The notes beneath the pieces were generated by a model, which worked only from the letters and a program-made list of their open reading frames with translations, made no database searches and was not told where the DNA came from. A stretch of DNA of 52,397 nt from Paracoccus sediminilitoris (GTDB lineage: Bacteria > Pseudomonadota > Alphaproteobacteria > Rhodobacterales > Rhodobacteraceae), in assembly GCF_003259195.1 (NCBI RefSeq), contig NZ_QJPK01000023.1, forward strand, positions 1-52,397, read 5' to 3'. The translations under genes were made by a program, and so were the position numbers. Shown in pieces: positions 28,244-37,504 of this stretch (its first letter is position 1; each line of letters begins with the position of its first letter).

Positions 28244-28831
28244 TCAGGCGGCGATCTTGTCCATGTCTTCCTTGGCGCGGGCCAGGGACGCATCGCGGTC
28301 CATCATCAGGCGGTCGGCGGCCACGAAGGACACGTCCGTGATGCCCAGAAAGCCCAGCATGTGGCGCATGTAGTCCGAGGCGAAGTCCATCTCCGACCCG
28401 AAGGGCGTCCCGCCCGAGGCATAGGCCACGATGGCGCGCTTGTTCTTCAACAGACCCTCGGGGCCGTTTTCGGTGTAGCGGAAGCTGACCCCGGCGCGCG
28501 CGATCTGGTCCAGCCAGCTCTTCAGCGGTGCGGGCAGGGTGAAGTTGTAGATCGGCAGGCCGATGATCAGCGTGTCGGCCTCCTGCACCTCGCCCAGCAG
28601 GCTGTCGCTGTCCGAGATCCGGTCCTTCTGGGCGGCGGTCGGTTCGTCCACGCCCTTGCGCACGGATTCGTACCAGGTGTTGTCGATGGCCGGAACGCCC
28701 TTGTTCAGGTCGCGATAGGTGACGGTGGCATCGGGATTGGCCTGCTTCAGGCGATCTGCGATGTCGGCGGTCAGCTGGCGCGTCACCGAATCCGAACCGG
28801 TCACGGCGCTGTCGATATGGAGGATATGCAT
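28244..28831 (-). CDS. azoR: FMN-dependent NADH-azoreductase
   Basis: A 195-residue flavodoxin-fold quinone/azo reductase. MHILHIDSAVTGSDSVTRQLT binds the FMN phosphate. LIIGLPIYNFTLPAPLKSWLDQIARAGVSFRYTENGPEGLL is the AzoR signature, and IVAYASGGTPFGS follows. The start at 28831 is the family start; the longer frame to 29047 runs into the divergent LysR gene. The neighbouring LysR-type regulator probably controls it. Confidence 0.94.
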   Translation of the reverse strand: MHILHIDSAVTGSDSVTRQLTADIADRLKQANPDATVTYRDLNKGVPAIDNTWYESVRKGVDEPTAAQKDRISDSDSLLGEVQEADTLIIGLPIYNFTLPAPLKSWLDQIARAGVSFRYTENGPEGLLKNKRAIVAYASGGTPFGSEMDFASDYMRHMLGFLGITDVSFVAADRLMMDRDASLARAKEDMDKIAA

Positions 28832-28931
28832 GGTCGGCTCCTTCAAGACGATTTTCTGTTGCCTTGGATCTATGGCTATGCACCTGCGAACGAAAGGCCC
28901 ATAATCGCGCATCACCTGTGCAGGAGCGCAC

Positions 28932-29780
28932 ATGACCATCGAAAGTTGGGACGATATCCGCGTGGCGCTGGCCGTGGCGCGGACCGGCACCGTCAGCGGG
29001 GCGGCGGCCGATCTGGGCGTGCACCACGCCACCGTCATCCGCCGCATCGACGCGCTGGAGGCGGCGCTGCAGGCCCGCCTGTTCCAGCGCCACCCGCGCG
29101 GCTATGCCCTGACCGAGGCCGGGCGCACCCTGTTGGCGACCGCCGACGTGACCGACCAGCGCTTTGCGCAGATGGCCGCCCAGATCGCCGGCAGCGCGCA
29201 ACGCATCGAGGGTGAGCTGATCGTCACCGTCCTGCCCGAGATGGCCAGCATGGTGATCCCGCGGCTGGCCGATCTGACGACCCGCCATCCCGACCTGCGC
29301 TTGACCTATCTGACCGATGCGCGTCTGTTCCGCCTGGCCACCGGAGAAGCGCATGTCGCGATCCGCGCTGGCTCGAAGCCCACCCAGCCCGATTATGTCG
29401 TCGTGCCGATGGGCCGCATCCACCACGCGCTTTTCGCCACGCAAGGCTATCTTGACCGGCACGGCCCCCTGACCCAGCTGCGCGACCACCGCTTTGCCCT
29501 GCCGGGCCCCGAGGCGCGGAACGCCCCCCTGATGCGCTGGCTGGAGGCGCGGCTGGAACCGCGCAATATCCTGCTGACCGCCAATGATCCGATGGCCCGT
29601 GAAATGGTGATCCGCCAGGGGCTGGCGATCGGTCCGTTGGCCCCCGATCGCGCCGAGGGCCTGGTCGAGGCGATGTCGCTGCCGGAATGGGACAGCACCC
29701 TGTGGATCGTCAGCCATGTGGACTTGCACCGCACGCCCAAGGTTCAGGCGGCGTTGACGGTCCTGCGCCGTCCCGCCTGA
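28932..29780 (+). CDS. LysR-family transcriptional regulator
   Basis: A 282-residue LysR-type regulator. The winged helix-turn-helix covers residues 1-62 (DIRVALAVARTGTVSGAAADLGVHHATVIRRIDALEAALQARLFQRHPRGYALTEAG is the usual pattern), followed by a periplasmic-binding-like effector domain from about 92. It is divergent from azoR with 100 bp between, the classic arrangement for a LysR regulator and its target. CAGGAG precedes the ATG. Effector unknown. Confidence 0.92.
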   Translation: MTIESWDDIRVALAVARTGTVSGAAADLGVHHATVIRRIDALEAALQARLFQRHPRGYALTEAGRTLLATADVTDQRFAQMAAQIAGSAQRIEGELIVTVLPEMASMVIPRLADLTTRHPDLRLTYLTDARLFRLATGEAHVAIRAGSKPTQPDYVVVPMGRIHHALFATQGYLDRHGPLTQLRDHRFALPGPEARNAPLMRWLEARLEPRNILLTANDPMAREMVIRQGLAIGPLAPDRAEGLVEAMSLPEWDSTLWIVSHVDLHRTPKVQAALTVLRRPA

Positions 29781-29834
29781 GGGGACTTTCGTTCGCGCAC
29801 CCGCTGGGGCAGGCTGCGGCCCGAGGAGAATCCC

Positions 29835-30407
29835 ATGACCCATCCCATCAGCCGCTTTGCCGTCCCTGATCTGAACAGCCTTCCCCAGGACATCCGCGAC
29901 ACCATTGCAAAGGTGTCGGAAAAATCGGGCTTCGTGCCCAATGTCTTTCTGGCCCTGGCGCATCGCCCGGCGGAATTCCGGGCCTTCTTTGCCTATCACG
30001 ATGCGCTGATGGACAAGGATGACGGCCTGACCAAGGCCGAACGCGAAATGATCGTGGTGGCGACCAGCGGCCTGAACCGGTGCCAGTATTGCGTCGTGGC
30101 GCATGGGGCCATTCTGCGCATCAGGGCCAAAAACCCGCTAATCGCGGATCAGGTGGCCGTGAACTGGCGCAAGGCCGACCTGACCGACCGGCAGCGGGCC
30201 ATGCTGCGCTATGCCGAGAAGGTCGCGCTTGCCGCGCAGGAGATCGAGGATGCCGACCATCAGGCGCTGGCGCAGGCGGGTTTCACCGCCGACGAGGTCT
30301 GGGACATCGGCGCCATCGCCGCCTTCTTCGGCATGTCGAACCGGCTGGTGAATGCGGGCGACATCCGCCCCAATGACGAATTCTACATGCTAGGCCGACA
30401 GGCATGA
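29835..30407 (+). CDS. AhpD-like peroxidase-related protein
   Basis: A 190-residue carboxymuconolactone decarboxylase/AhpD-fold protein. The redox CxxC is in GLNRCQYCVVAHGAI near residues 82-92, with the His that completes the AhpD active site. Opening residues MTHPISRFAVPDLNSLPQDIRD and the internal EKSGFVPNVFLALAHRPAEFRAFF place it in the 'uncharacterised peroxidase-related' subgroup. GAGGAGA precedes the ATG. It overlaps the transporter gene that follows by four bases. Confidence 0.9.
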   Translation: MTHPISRFAVPDLNSLPQDIRDTIAKVSEKSGFVPNVFLALAHRPAEFRAFFAYHDALMDKDDGLTKAEREMIVVATSGLNRCQYCVVAHGAILRIRAKNPLIADQVAVNWRKADLTDRQRAMLRYAEKVALAAQEIEDADHQALAQAGFTADEVWDIGAIAAFFGMSNRLVNAGDIRPNDEFYMLGRQA

Positions 30408-31336
30408 ACGTCGCCGCCCCGCATGCCATCAGCGCCCGCATGGGTGCTGCCGATTGGGGCCAGCTTCTGCTGCTGTCGCTGATCTGGGGCGGGTCCTTTT
30501 TCCTGATCGGGGTGATCGTCGGACATCTGCCGGTGCTGAGCATCGTGGCCATCCGTGTGGCGGTGGCGGCCTTGGTCCTGTGGGCGATCGTGCTGGCCAC
30601 GGGGCGTCACGTGCCGCGCGACACCGGACTGTGGGGGGCGTTTCTGGTGATGGGTGTGCTGAACAACGCGATCCCCTTCGGGCTGATCGTCTGGGCGCAG
30701 GCCTCGATCCCGGCGGGGCTGGCCTCGATCCTGAACGCGACGACGCCGTTGTTCACCGTGCTGGTCTCGACCTTGGTGCTGAGCGATGAGCGCGCCAGCC
30801 TGATGCGGCTGGCGGGGGTCGCCACGGGTCTGGGGGGCGTCGCCGTGATGATCGGGCTGGACCGCGCGTCGGGAATGGATCACGGCATCCTGCCGCAGGT
30901 CGCGATGCTGGGGGCGGCGATCAGCTATGCCTGCGCTGCGGCCTTTGGCAGGCAGTTCCGCAGGCGCGGGATCGATCCGGTGGTCACGGCAGCGGGGATG
31001 GTTACTGGGTCCAGCGTTGTGCTGTTGCCTCTGGCGCTGATGGTGGACGGCATGCCGCCCACTGATGTGCCGGGGCGGGTCTGGCTGTCGGTGCTGATCC
31101 TTGGGGCGCTGTGTACCGGGCTGGCCTATGTGCTGTTCTTCCGCATCCTGGGCCGGGCAGGGGCCACGAACATTTCGTTGGTCACCTTTCTGGTGCCGGT
31201 CTCGGCAATTCTGCTGGCCTGGTTGTTCCTGGGGGAAAGCCTGGGGGCCGTTCAGGTGCTGGGCATGGCTGTCATCGGGCTGGGGCTGGCGATGATCGAC
31301 GGGCGCCTGAGCGCGCGGGCCGCCCCGCCCGCGTGA
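30404..31336 (+). CDS. EamA-family (DMT) transporter
   Basis: A 310-residue membrane protein with about ten hydrophobic segments forming two EamA repeats (about 15-145 and 160-300). Landmarks are LLLLSLIWGGSFFLIG, PAGLASILNATTPLFTVLVS in repeat one, and GAATNISLVTFLVPVSAILLAWLFLGE (first G is from GRAGA) in repeat two. Members export amino acids, metabolites or nucleotides; the substrate here is unknown. ATG overlaps the AhpD-like gene stop, so the two are coupled. Confidence 0.92.
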   Translation: MNVAAPHAISARMGAADWGQLLLLSLIWGGSFFLIGVIVGHLPVLSIVAIRVAVAALVLWAIVLATGRHVPRDTGLWGAFLVMGVLNNAIPFGLIVWAQASIPAGLASILNATTPLFTVLVSTLVLSDERASLMRLAGVATGLGGVAVMIGLDRASGMDHGILPQVAMLGAAISYACAAAFGRQFRRRGIDPVVTAAGMVTGSSVVLLPLALMVDGMPPTDVPGRVWLSVLILGALCTGLAYVLFFRILGRAGATNISLVTFLVPVSAILLAWLFLGESLGAVQVLGMAVIGLGLAMIDGRLSARAAPPA

Positions 31337-31445
31337 CCGTATCACGACGTTGCGCAACCATTCGTGATGCGGTTGTGCGCGGTGACTTTCCTTCGCCCCG
31401 TCCGACAGTTAGGTTCGCGACAAGGGACAGGACAAGAGGCGACCA

Positions 31446-32216
31446 GTGGCGCATATCATCGTGGTCGGAAACGAAAAGGGCGGGTCGGGAAAATCGACCA
31501 CCTCCATGCATGTGGCCACGGCATTGGCGCGCATGGGCCATACCGTCGGCGGCCTTGACTTGGACGTGCGCCAGCGCAGCTTTGGGCGCTATCTGGAAAA
31601 CCGCAGCGCCTTCCGCGCCCGCGAAGGCATCGACCTGCCCATGCCCGTCTTGGCGCAGCTGGGCGAGGGGTCGGACCCGCTGACCCCCGCGCTGGAGCTG
31701 CTGGAAAAGCAATGCGATTTCATTCTGTTGGACTGTCCGGGTTCGCATACCAGGCTCAGCCAGATGGCGCATACGGTCGCGGATACGCTGATCACGCCGT
31801 TGAACGACAGCTTTGTCGATTTCGACCTGCTGGCCCGGATGTCGCCCGACGGAGAGGTCTTGGGCCCGTCGATCTATGCCGAGATGGTCTGGAACGCGCG
31901 CCAGATGCGGGGGCAGGCGGGGGCCGGACCCATCGACTGGCTGGTCCTGCGCAATCGCCTTGGGACGCAGCAGATGCACAACAAGCGCAAGGTCGGGGGG
32001 GCGCTGGCATCCCTCTCCAAGCGCATCGGATTTCGGGTCGCACCGGGTTTTTCCGAACGCGTCATCTTTCGCGAACTGTTCCCGCGCGGGCTGACCCTGC
32101 TGGACCTGAAGGATGTCGGGACCGAAACCCTGTCCATGTCCCATATCGCGGCGCGTCAGGAATTGCGCGACCTGATCACCGAGCTGAGACTGCCTGGCGT
32201 CACGATCACCTTCTAG
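31446..32216 (+). CDS. mipZ: Division-site positioning ATPase MipZ
   Basis: A 256-residue ParA/MinD-superfamily ATPase. The P-loop VVGNEKGGSGKSTTSMHVA (about 6-24) has the deviant Walker A lysine; FILLDCPGSHTRLSQMAHTVADTLITPLNDSFVDFDLLA carries Walker B and the switch region typical of MipZ. In alphaproteobacteria MipZ binds ParB near the origin and blocks FtsZ assembly away from midcell. The start is GTG at 31446 with AGAGG eight bases upstream. The gene stands alone, not next to parAB. Confidence 0.93.
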   Translation: MAHIIVVGNEKGGSGKSTTSMHVATALARMGHTVGGLDLDVRQRSFGRYLENRSAFRAREGIDLPMPVLAQLGEGSDPLTPALELLEKQCDFILLDCPGSHTRLSQMAHTVADTLITPLNDSFVDFDLLARMSPDGEVLGPSIYAEMVWNARQMRGQAGAGPIDWLVLRNRLGTQQMHNKRKVGGALASLSKRIGFRVAPGFSERVIFRELFPRGLTLLDLKDVGTETLSMSHIAARQELRDLITELRLPGVTITF

Positions 32217-32278
32217 GAACTGTGGCCCGCCCCTTCGCATTGACTGCCCAACAAGGCATGAGGCAAAGGAGACCGAAC

Positions 32279-32797
32279 ATGGCCAATATTCTGATCATGG
32301 CATCCGACGGGTTCGAGCAATCCGAACTGTTCGTTCCGCTGGAGCAATTAAAATCCGCCGGCCACGAGGTCCATATCGCCGCACCCAAGGTCGGCCCGAT
32401 CAAGGCTTGGGACAAGGACGATTGGGGCAAGACCGTCGATGCCGACCTGGCCATCGCGGACCAGACCCCCGAAGGTTTCGACGCATTGGTCCTGCCGGGC
32501 GGCGTCATCAACCCCGACACATTGCGCGTTGATGACAAGGCCGTTGGCCTGATCAAGGCCTTTGCCGAAGCCGGAAAGCCGGTCGCGGCCATCTGCCACG
32601 CACCTTGGTTGCTGGTCGAAGCGGGCCTGGTCAAGGGTCGCAAGATGACCAGCTTCACCTCGATCCGCAGCGACATCCGCAATGCCGGGGCCGAGGTCGT
32701 CGATCAATCCGTGATCGAGGATCGCGGCGTCATCACCAGCCGCAATCCCGATGATCTGGATAACTTTGTCAAGGCGATCGTCAAGGCCGTGTCCTGA
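32279..32797 (+). CDS. DJ-1/PfpI family protein
   Basis: A 172-residue class I glutamine amidotransferase-like protein of the PfpI/YhbO group. The nucleophile elbow is VAAICHAPWLLVEAG with the conserved cysteine and histidine. MANILIMASDGFEQSELFVPLEQL contains the glutamate that acidifies it. TSFTSIRSDIRNAGAEVVD is a family block. Proposed roles are glyoxalase, deglycase or protease activity; sequence does not decide. AAGGAGACCGAAC precedes the ATG. A strong terminator follows. Confidence 0.93.
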   Translation: MANILIMASDGFEQSELFVPLEQLKSAGHEVHIAAPKVGPIKAWDKDDWGKTVDADLAIADQTPEGFDALVLPGGVINPDTLRVDDKAVGLIKAFAEAGKPVAAICHAPWLLVEAGLVKGRKMTSFTSIRSDIRNAGAEVVDQSVIEDRGVITSRNPDDLDNFVKAIVKAVS

Positions 32798-32822
32798 TAC
32801 GATAGTCCTGATGACATGAAAG

Positions 32823-32860
32823 GGGCCGCGCTTGATCGCCAAGCGCGGCCCTTCTTTTTT
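32823..32860 (+). terminator. Rho-independent terminator after the PfpI gene
   Basis: Stem GGGCCGCGCTT/AAGCGCGGCCC (11 bp, 7-base loop) followed by TTCTTTTTT. Near-ideal intrinsic terminator. Confidence 0.95.
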
Positions 32861-32879
32861 GGCAAAGCGAAGTGGGGCC

Positions 32880-33110
32880 CTACTGGCGGGCCACGCCTTC
32901 GCGCTTGCAATATGCGTCGGCCTCCGCCATCGACATGCCTGCCGGGGAATCCGTCGCCCGATCCCAATCGGTCAGCCCGGACGTGTAAAGCTGGCAGGTC
33001 ACCGGCCCTTGGGGTGTGTCCACCATCACAGGCGGGGATTCGAAATTTCGGGGCGTACAGGCAGCCAACGCTGCAATTGCGATCAGGGCAAAAACGGGTT
33101 TCCGGATCAT
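32880..33110 (-). CDS. Small putative lipoprotein
   Basis: A 76-residue protein with a lipoprotein signal peptide: positively charged MIRK, a hydrophobic stretch, and the lipobox LAAC with lipidated C18. The mature part is about 59 residues with two further cysteines (C39 and C68), which could form one disulfide in the periplasm. The ATG at 33110 has GGAGG upstream, and the longer frame to 33176 is unsupported. I do not recognise a specific family. It faces the PfpI gene across a terminator. Confidence 0.75.
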   Translation of the reverse strand: MIRKPVFALIAIAALAACTPRNFESPPVMVDTPQGPVTCQLYTSGLTDWDRATDSPAGMSMAEADAYCKREGVARQ

Positions 33111-33182
33111 CACGATCCTCCTTTGTCGGATACCGATACCATTGACTGAAACCTGCCAGCCTGCGTGGGCGGGCAAACAAAT

Positions 33183-33221
33183 GACACAGGCGGTAGGCTA
33201 GGTTGCCGTACCGCCTGTGTC
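33183..33221 (-). terminator. Terminator of the pdhABC operon
   Basis: Perfect 13-bp arms GACACAGGCGGTA/TACCGCCTGTGTC around a 13-base loop, 44 bp past the pdhC stop. On the minus strand the hairpin is followed by ATTTGTTTG. It would end the pdh message before the lipoprotein gene. Confidence 0.85.
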
Positions 33222-33264
33222 GATCAGTGCATCGGTATAGAGAACCGGCTATCCGGATGGGTCG

Positions 33265-34602
33265 TCAGGCCAGCATGCCGATCGGGTTTTCCAGATGGGC
33301 GACGATCGCCTCCAGCAGCTGGGCCCCCATCGCTCCGTCGATCACGCGGTGGTCGACCGACAGCGTCATCGACATCACGTTGCGGATGACGACTTGGTCG
33401 CCTTCGACCACGGGGGTCTTGACGCCCGCGCCAACAGCCAGGATCGCGCCATGCGGCGGGTTGATGACGGCATCGAAATTTTCGATCCCGAACATGCCCA
33501 GGTTGCTGATTGCAAAGCTGCCGCCCTGGTATTCATGCGGGGCCAGCTTCTTGGACTTGGCGCGTCCTGCCAGATCCTTCATCTCGGCCGAGAGGGTGGA
33601 CAGCGTCTTTTGATGCGCGTCCTTCAGGACCGGGGTGAACAGACCGCCATCGATGGCCACGGCGACGGCCACGTCCGAAGGCGTCAGTTTCAGGATGCGG
33701 TCGCCCGCCCAGACCGCATTCGCATCCGGAACCTGCTGCAGGGCCAAGGCCGATGCCTTGATGATGAAGTCGTTGACCGACAGCTTGACGCCGCGACCCT
33801 CCAGTTGCTTGTTCAGAGTGGCGCGGAACTCCATCAGCGCATCCAGCTTGGCCGAGCGGCGCAGATAGAAATGCGGGATGGTCTGCTTGGCCTCCGTCAG
33901 ACGTGCGGCGATGGTGCGGCGCATGCCGTCCAGCTGAACCTCGGTCGTCTCGCGGTCGGCATACATCTTGATGACGGCATCGGTGGACAGACCCTTGGGG
34001 GCCTGTGCGGGGGCTGCCGCCGCGGGGGCTTGGGCTGCGGCAGGTGTGGCATCGGCCTTGGCAGGGGCTGCGCCCGGCTTGGCGTTCTCCACATCGGCCT
34101 TCACGATCCGACCGCGCGGGCCCGAGCCCTTGATGGCCGAAAGGTCCAGCCCCTTATTGGCCGCAATCCGCCGCGCCAGGGGCGAGGCGAAGATGCGGCC
34201 GCCGTCTTCGGCCTTGGGCGCAGGCGCCGCGGCCTTCGCGGGCGAGATGTCGCGATCCGCCTCGCCCTGCACTTCGCGCGGGGCTTCGGCGGGGGCGCTG
34301 TCGGCCTTGACATCCGACTTGGCATCCGCTTTCGGGGCCGAGATGTCATCGGCGGATTCGCCGTCCTCCAGCAGCACGGCAATGGCGGTGTTGACCGCCA
34401 CGCCCGAGGTGCCTTCGGCGATCAGGATCTTGCCGATCTTGCCTTCGTCGACGGCCTCGAACTCCATCGTGGCCTTGTCGGTCTCGATCTCGGCGAGGAT
34501 GTCGCCGGATTTGACCTCGTCGCCCTCTTTCACCAGCCATTTGGCCAGAGTGCCTTCCTCCATCGTGGGGGACAGCGCGGGCATCAGGATTTCCGTGGGC
34601 AT
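33265..34602 (-). CDS. pdhC: Pyruvate dehydrogenase E2 (dihydrolipoamide acetyltransferase)
   Basis: A 445-residue E2 core protein that moves acetyl groups to CoA. One lipoyl domain (1-80) carries the lipoylated K43 in [16 protein letters not shown]. An Ala/Pro/Asp-rich linker (about 85-130) follows, then the peripheral subunit-binding domain ([33 protein letters not shown]) and the catalytic acyltransferase domain, which ends with the active-site [22 protein letters not shown] lies upstream of the ATG, which would pair with the CCUCCC of the nearby array RNAs. Last gene of pdhA-pdhB-pdhC. Confidence 0.97.
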   Translation of the reverse strand: MPTEILMPALSPTMEEGTLAKWLVKEGDEVKSGDILAEIETDKATMEFEAVDEGKIGKILIAEGTSGVAVNTAIAVLLEDGESADDISAPKADAKSDVKADSAPAEAPREVQGEADRDISPAKAAAPAPKAEDGGRIFASPLARRIAANKGLDLSAIKGSGPRGRIVKADVENAKPGAAPAKADATPAAAQAPAAAAPAQAPKGLSTDAVIKMYADRETTEVQLDGMRRTIAARLTEAKQTIPHFYLRRSAKLDALMEFRATLNKQLEGRGVKLSVNDFIIKASALALQQVPDANAVWAGDRILKLTPSDVAVAVAIDGGLFTPVLKDAHQKTLSTLSAEMKDLAGRAKSKKLAPHEYQGGSFAISNLGMFGIENFDAVINPPHGAILAVGAGVKTPVVEGDQVVIRNVMSMTLSVDHRVIDGAMGAQLLEAIVAHLENPIGMLA

Positions 34603-34615
34603 CGCGTTGCCTCCC

Positions 34616-35983
34616 TTACTTGTAGGTGACTTTTTTCACGGCTTCGACGACCTCGGAGGGCGTGATCAGCGCGTGTTTTTCCAGGTTTGCGGCATAGGGC
34701 ATCGGCACGTCCTTGCCGGTGCAGTTGATGACCGGCGCGTCCAGATAGTCGAACGCGTTCTCCATCAGCCACGCCGAGATGTGGTTGCCGATCGACCCGA
34801 CGGGGAAGCCTTCCTCGACGGTGACGCAGCGGTTGGTCTTCTTGACCGATTCCAGGATCGAGCCGTAATCCAGCGGGCGCAGGGTCCGCAGGTCGATGAC
34901 CTCGGCCTCGATGCCCTCTTCGGCCAGCTTGTCGGCGGCTTCCAGTGCGTGGGCCATGCCAATGCCAAAGCTGACGATGGTCACATCGTCACCCTTGCGG
35001 GCGATGCGGGCCTTGCCGAAGGGGATGGTGAAGTCCTCAAGGTCCGGGACCTCGAAGCTGCGGCCATAGAGGATCTCGTTTTCCAGGAAGATCACCGGGT
35101 TCGGATCGCGGATCGCCTGCTTCATCAGACCTTTGGCGTCGGCTGCCGAATAGGGCATCACGACCTTCAGGCCGGGAATGGCGGCGAACCATGCGGCGTA
35201 ATCCTGGCTGTGCTGGGCACCCACGCGGGCGGCGGCGCCGTTCGGGCCGCGGAAGACCATCGGCGCACCCATCTGACCGCCCGACATGTAAAGCGTCTTT
35301 GCAGCCGAGTTGATGATGTGGTCCATCGCCTGCATGGCGAAGTTGAAGGTCATGAATTCCACGATCGGGCGCAGGCCGGCCAGCGCCGCCCCCGTGCCGA
35401 TGCCGGCAAAGCCGATTTCGCTGATCGGGGTATCGACGACCCGGCGCGGACCGAACTTGTCCAGCAGGCCCTGACTGATCTTGTAGGCACCCTGGTATTC
35501 GCCGACCTCTTCGCCCATCAGGAAGACGGTCTCGTCGCGTTCCATTTCCTCCGCCATGGCCTCGCGCAGCGCCTCGCGCACGGTCATGGTCTTCATCTTG
35601 GTGCCCTCGGGCCAGTCGGGGCTGGTGTCGGGGGCAGGGGTCTTGACCTCTTCCACGGCCGAGGTAGTGGGCTTTTCGGCAGGCGCGGCTTCGGCGGGGG
35701 CTTCGGCTTCGGCCGGGGCCTCGATGTCGTCGGCGCTTTCGCCTTCCTCGATCAGGACGGCGATGGGCGTGTTGACCTTGACGCCCTGTTCGCCTTCCTG
35801 GACAAGGATCTTGCCCAGGATGCCTTCATCGACAGCCTCGAACTCCATCGTGGCCTTGTCGGTCTCGATCTCGGCCAGGATGTCGCCGGATTTGACCTCG
35901 TCGCCTTCCTTCTTCAGCCATTTCGCAAGCGTGCCTTCCTCCATCGTGGGGGACAGGGCAGGCATCAGGATTTCGGTAGCCAT
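34616..35983 (-). CDS. pdhB: Pyruvate dehydrogenase E1 beta with N-terminal lipoyl domain
   Basis: A 455-residue E1 beta subunit. Residues 1-80 are a lipoyl domain almost identical to that of PdhC (K43 in [14 protein letters not shown]). An Ala/Glu-rich linker runs to about 125, then the transketolase pyrimidine-binding and C-terminal domains follow ([41 protein letters not shown] opens it). The lipoyl fusion is seen in alphaproteobacterial PdhB. GAGGGGGTGA lies upstream. It is 13 bp before pdhC. Confidence 0.97.
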   Translation of the reverse strand: MATEILMPALSPTMEEGTLAKWLKKEGDEVKSGDILAEIETDKATMEFEAVDEGILGKILVQEGEQGVKVNTPIAVLIEEGESADDIEAPAEAEAPAEAAPAEKPTTSAVEEVKTPAPDTSPDWPEGTKMKTMTVREALREAMAEEMERDETVFLMGEEVGEYQGAYKISQGLLDKFGPRRVVDTPISEIGFAGIGTGAALAGLRPIVEFMTFNFAMQAMDHIINSAAKTLYMSGGQMGAPMVFRGPNGAAARVGAQHSQDYAAWFAAIPGLKVVMPYSAADAKGLMKQAIRDPNPVIFLENEILYGRSFEVPDLEDFTIPFGKARIARKGDDVTIVSFGIGMAHALEAADKLAEEGIEAEVIDLRTLRPLDYGSILESVKKTNRCVTVEEGFPVGSIGNHISAWLMENAFDYLDAPVINCTGKDVPMPYAANLEKHALITPSEVVEAVKKVTYK

Positions 35984-35997
35984 GTTACGTCACCCCC

Positions 35998-37032
35998 TCA
36001 GGCGTTTTCTTCGGCACTGCCCTGCGGCAGTTCGGTGGCATAGATGTCGGTCCAGAGCTCATCCAGGGCGGGCTCGGGGCTTTCCTTGGCGAACTCGGCG
36101 GAGTCGTTGACGACGTCCTTGATTTCCTTGTCCAGCGCCTTCAGCTCTTCCTCGGAGGCATGCTTGCCCTGCAGCAGCAGTTCGCGGATGTTCTCGATCG
36201 GATCGCGTTCGTCGCGCATCTTCTGGACTTCCTCGCGGGTCCGGTACTTGGCCGGGTCGGACATCGAGTGTCCGCGATAGCGATAGGTCATCACTTCCAG
36301 GATATAGGGGCCCTTGCCCGCACGGCAGTGGGCCACGGCCTTTTCGCCGGCTGCCTTCACCGCCATCACGTCCATGCCGTCGACCTGCTCACCCTCGATC
36401 CCGAAAGCCTGGCCTCGGCCGAACAGCGTCGTCGACTTGGTCGAGCGCTTGACGCTGGTGCCCATGGCATACTGGTTGTTCTCGATCACGAAGATGACCG
36501 GCAGGTCCCACTGGGCGGCCATGTTGTAGGTCTCGTAGACCTGGCCCTGGTTCGCGGCCCCGTCACCGAAATAGGTGAAGGTGACGTTGTCATTGCCCAG
36601 ATACTTGTCAGCGAATGCCAGGCCCGCCCCAAGCGGCACCTGGGCCGCGACGATACCGTGGCCGCCATAGAAATGCTTTTCGCGGCTGAACATGTGCATG
36701 CTGCCGCCCTTGCCCTTGGAATAGCCGCCCTCGCGGCCGGTCAGCTCGGCCATGACGCCGCGGGCTTCCATGCCGCAGGCCAGCATGTGCCCATGGTCGC
36801 GATAGCTGGTGATCCGCTTGTCGCCTTCCTTGGCGCAGGCTTCCAGTCCCACGACCACGGCCTCCTGACCGATATAGAGGTGGCAGAACCCACCGATCAG
36901 GCCCATGCCGTAAAGCTGTCCGGCCTTTTCCTCGAATCGGCGGATCAACAGCATGTCCCGATAATATTGCAGCAGCTCGTCCTTCGATATGTTCGAAGGC
37001 GCCTCCGTCTGGGGGCTGGGTTTCCTGGCCAT
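35998..37032 (-). CDS. pdhA: Pyruvate dehydrogenase E1 alpha
   Basis: A 344-residue TPP-binding E1 alpha. The cofactor motif GDGAANQGQVYETYNMAAQW starts at residue 156 and VIFVIENNQYAMGTSVKRS follows. The phosphorylation-loop region YRYRGHSMSDPAKYRTREEV is conserved. AGGAGG precedes the ATG. First gene of the pdhABC operon; with PdhB it decarboxylates pyruvate and acetylates the lipoyl groups. An E3 gene is not in the window. Confidence 0.97.
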   Translation of the reverse strand: MARKPSPQTEAPSNISKDELLQYYRDMLLIRRFEEKAGQLYGMGLIGGFCHLYIGQEAVVVGLEACAKEGDKRITSYRDHGHMLACGMEARGVMAELTGREGGYSKGKGGSMHMFSREKHFYGGHGIVAAQVPLGAGLAFADKYLGNDNVTFTYFGDGAANQGQVYETYNMAAQWDLPVIFVIENNQYAMGTSVKRSTKSTTLFGRGQAFGIEGEQVDGMDVMAVKAAGEKAVAHCRAGKGPYILEVMTYRYRGHSMSDPAKYRTREEVQKMRDERDPIENIRELLLQGKHASEEELKALDKEIKDVVNDSAEFAKESPEPALDELWTDIYATELPQGSAEENA

Positions 37033-37138
37033 GCGGCGTATCCTCCTGGAGCGTGGTAGGGATAGTTCAGCGTTAAACTAATCCGTAACCCATCGGTTGC
37101 AGCCGTGCAATGCCGGTCAAAATCGCCCGCGACGCAGC

Positions 37139-37432
37139 TTAGCGCAGGATGATTTCATCCGAACGCAGCAGTCCCAGCACCTCGCGGGCACGTTCGTCCA
37201 GCAGGTCGATATCCAGATAATCGTCCGACAGGCGGTGGGTCAGGTTCTGGATCTGCTCGACCTCGGCCCGCAGGGCGTCACGCTGGCTTTCCAGTTCCGC
37301 GGTCTCGGCTTCGATCTGGATGCGGCGCAGGATGCCCGAGGGCCCCTGCACGGCCGCGAAGGCGAAATAGAGACCAAGCGCGCAGATGACGACAAGATAG
37401 ACGGTCGCGCCGATCGACAGGCGTTGAGGCAT
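37139..37432 (-). CDS. FtsB/DivIC-like septum formation initiator
   Basis: A 97-residue protein with one N-terminal transmembrane segment (about 7-27), then a coiled coil (about 35-70, IQIEAETAELESQRDALRAEVEQI) and a short conserved end (LDIDLLDERAREVLGLLRSDEI). This is the FtsB/DivIC pattern; the partner FtsL is in the dcw cluster at 42898. AAGGAA is eight bases before ATG 37432. It lies upstream of pdhA with 106 bp between, as is common in alphaproteobacteria. Confidence 0.9.
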   Translation of the reverse strand: MPQRLSIGATVYLVVICALGLYFAFAAVQGPSGILRRIQIEAETAELESQRDALRAEVEQIQNLTHRLSDDYLDIDLLDERAREVLGLLRSDEIILR

Positions 37433-37504
37433 GGGGTTGTTCCTTTTGGCACTGCGGATCATGCCACAGCGCAACCGGCGGGGGAATCCCCGTGATGCAT
37501 CTTG

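Noticed and set aside
28209..30104. 631-residue minus-strand open frame covering the LysR gene
   Set aside because: Antisense shadow of LysR joined to an out-of-frame reading of azoR; no domain and a low-complexity composition.
32348..32842. Minus-strand open frames opposite the PfpI gene
   Set aside because: No start signal or domain; the plus-strand protein has clear DJ-1/PfpI motifs and a terminator.
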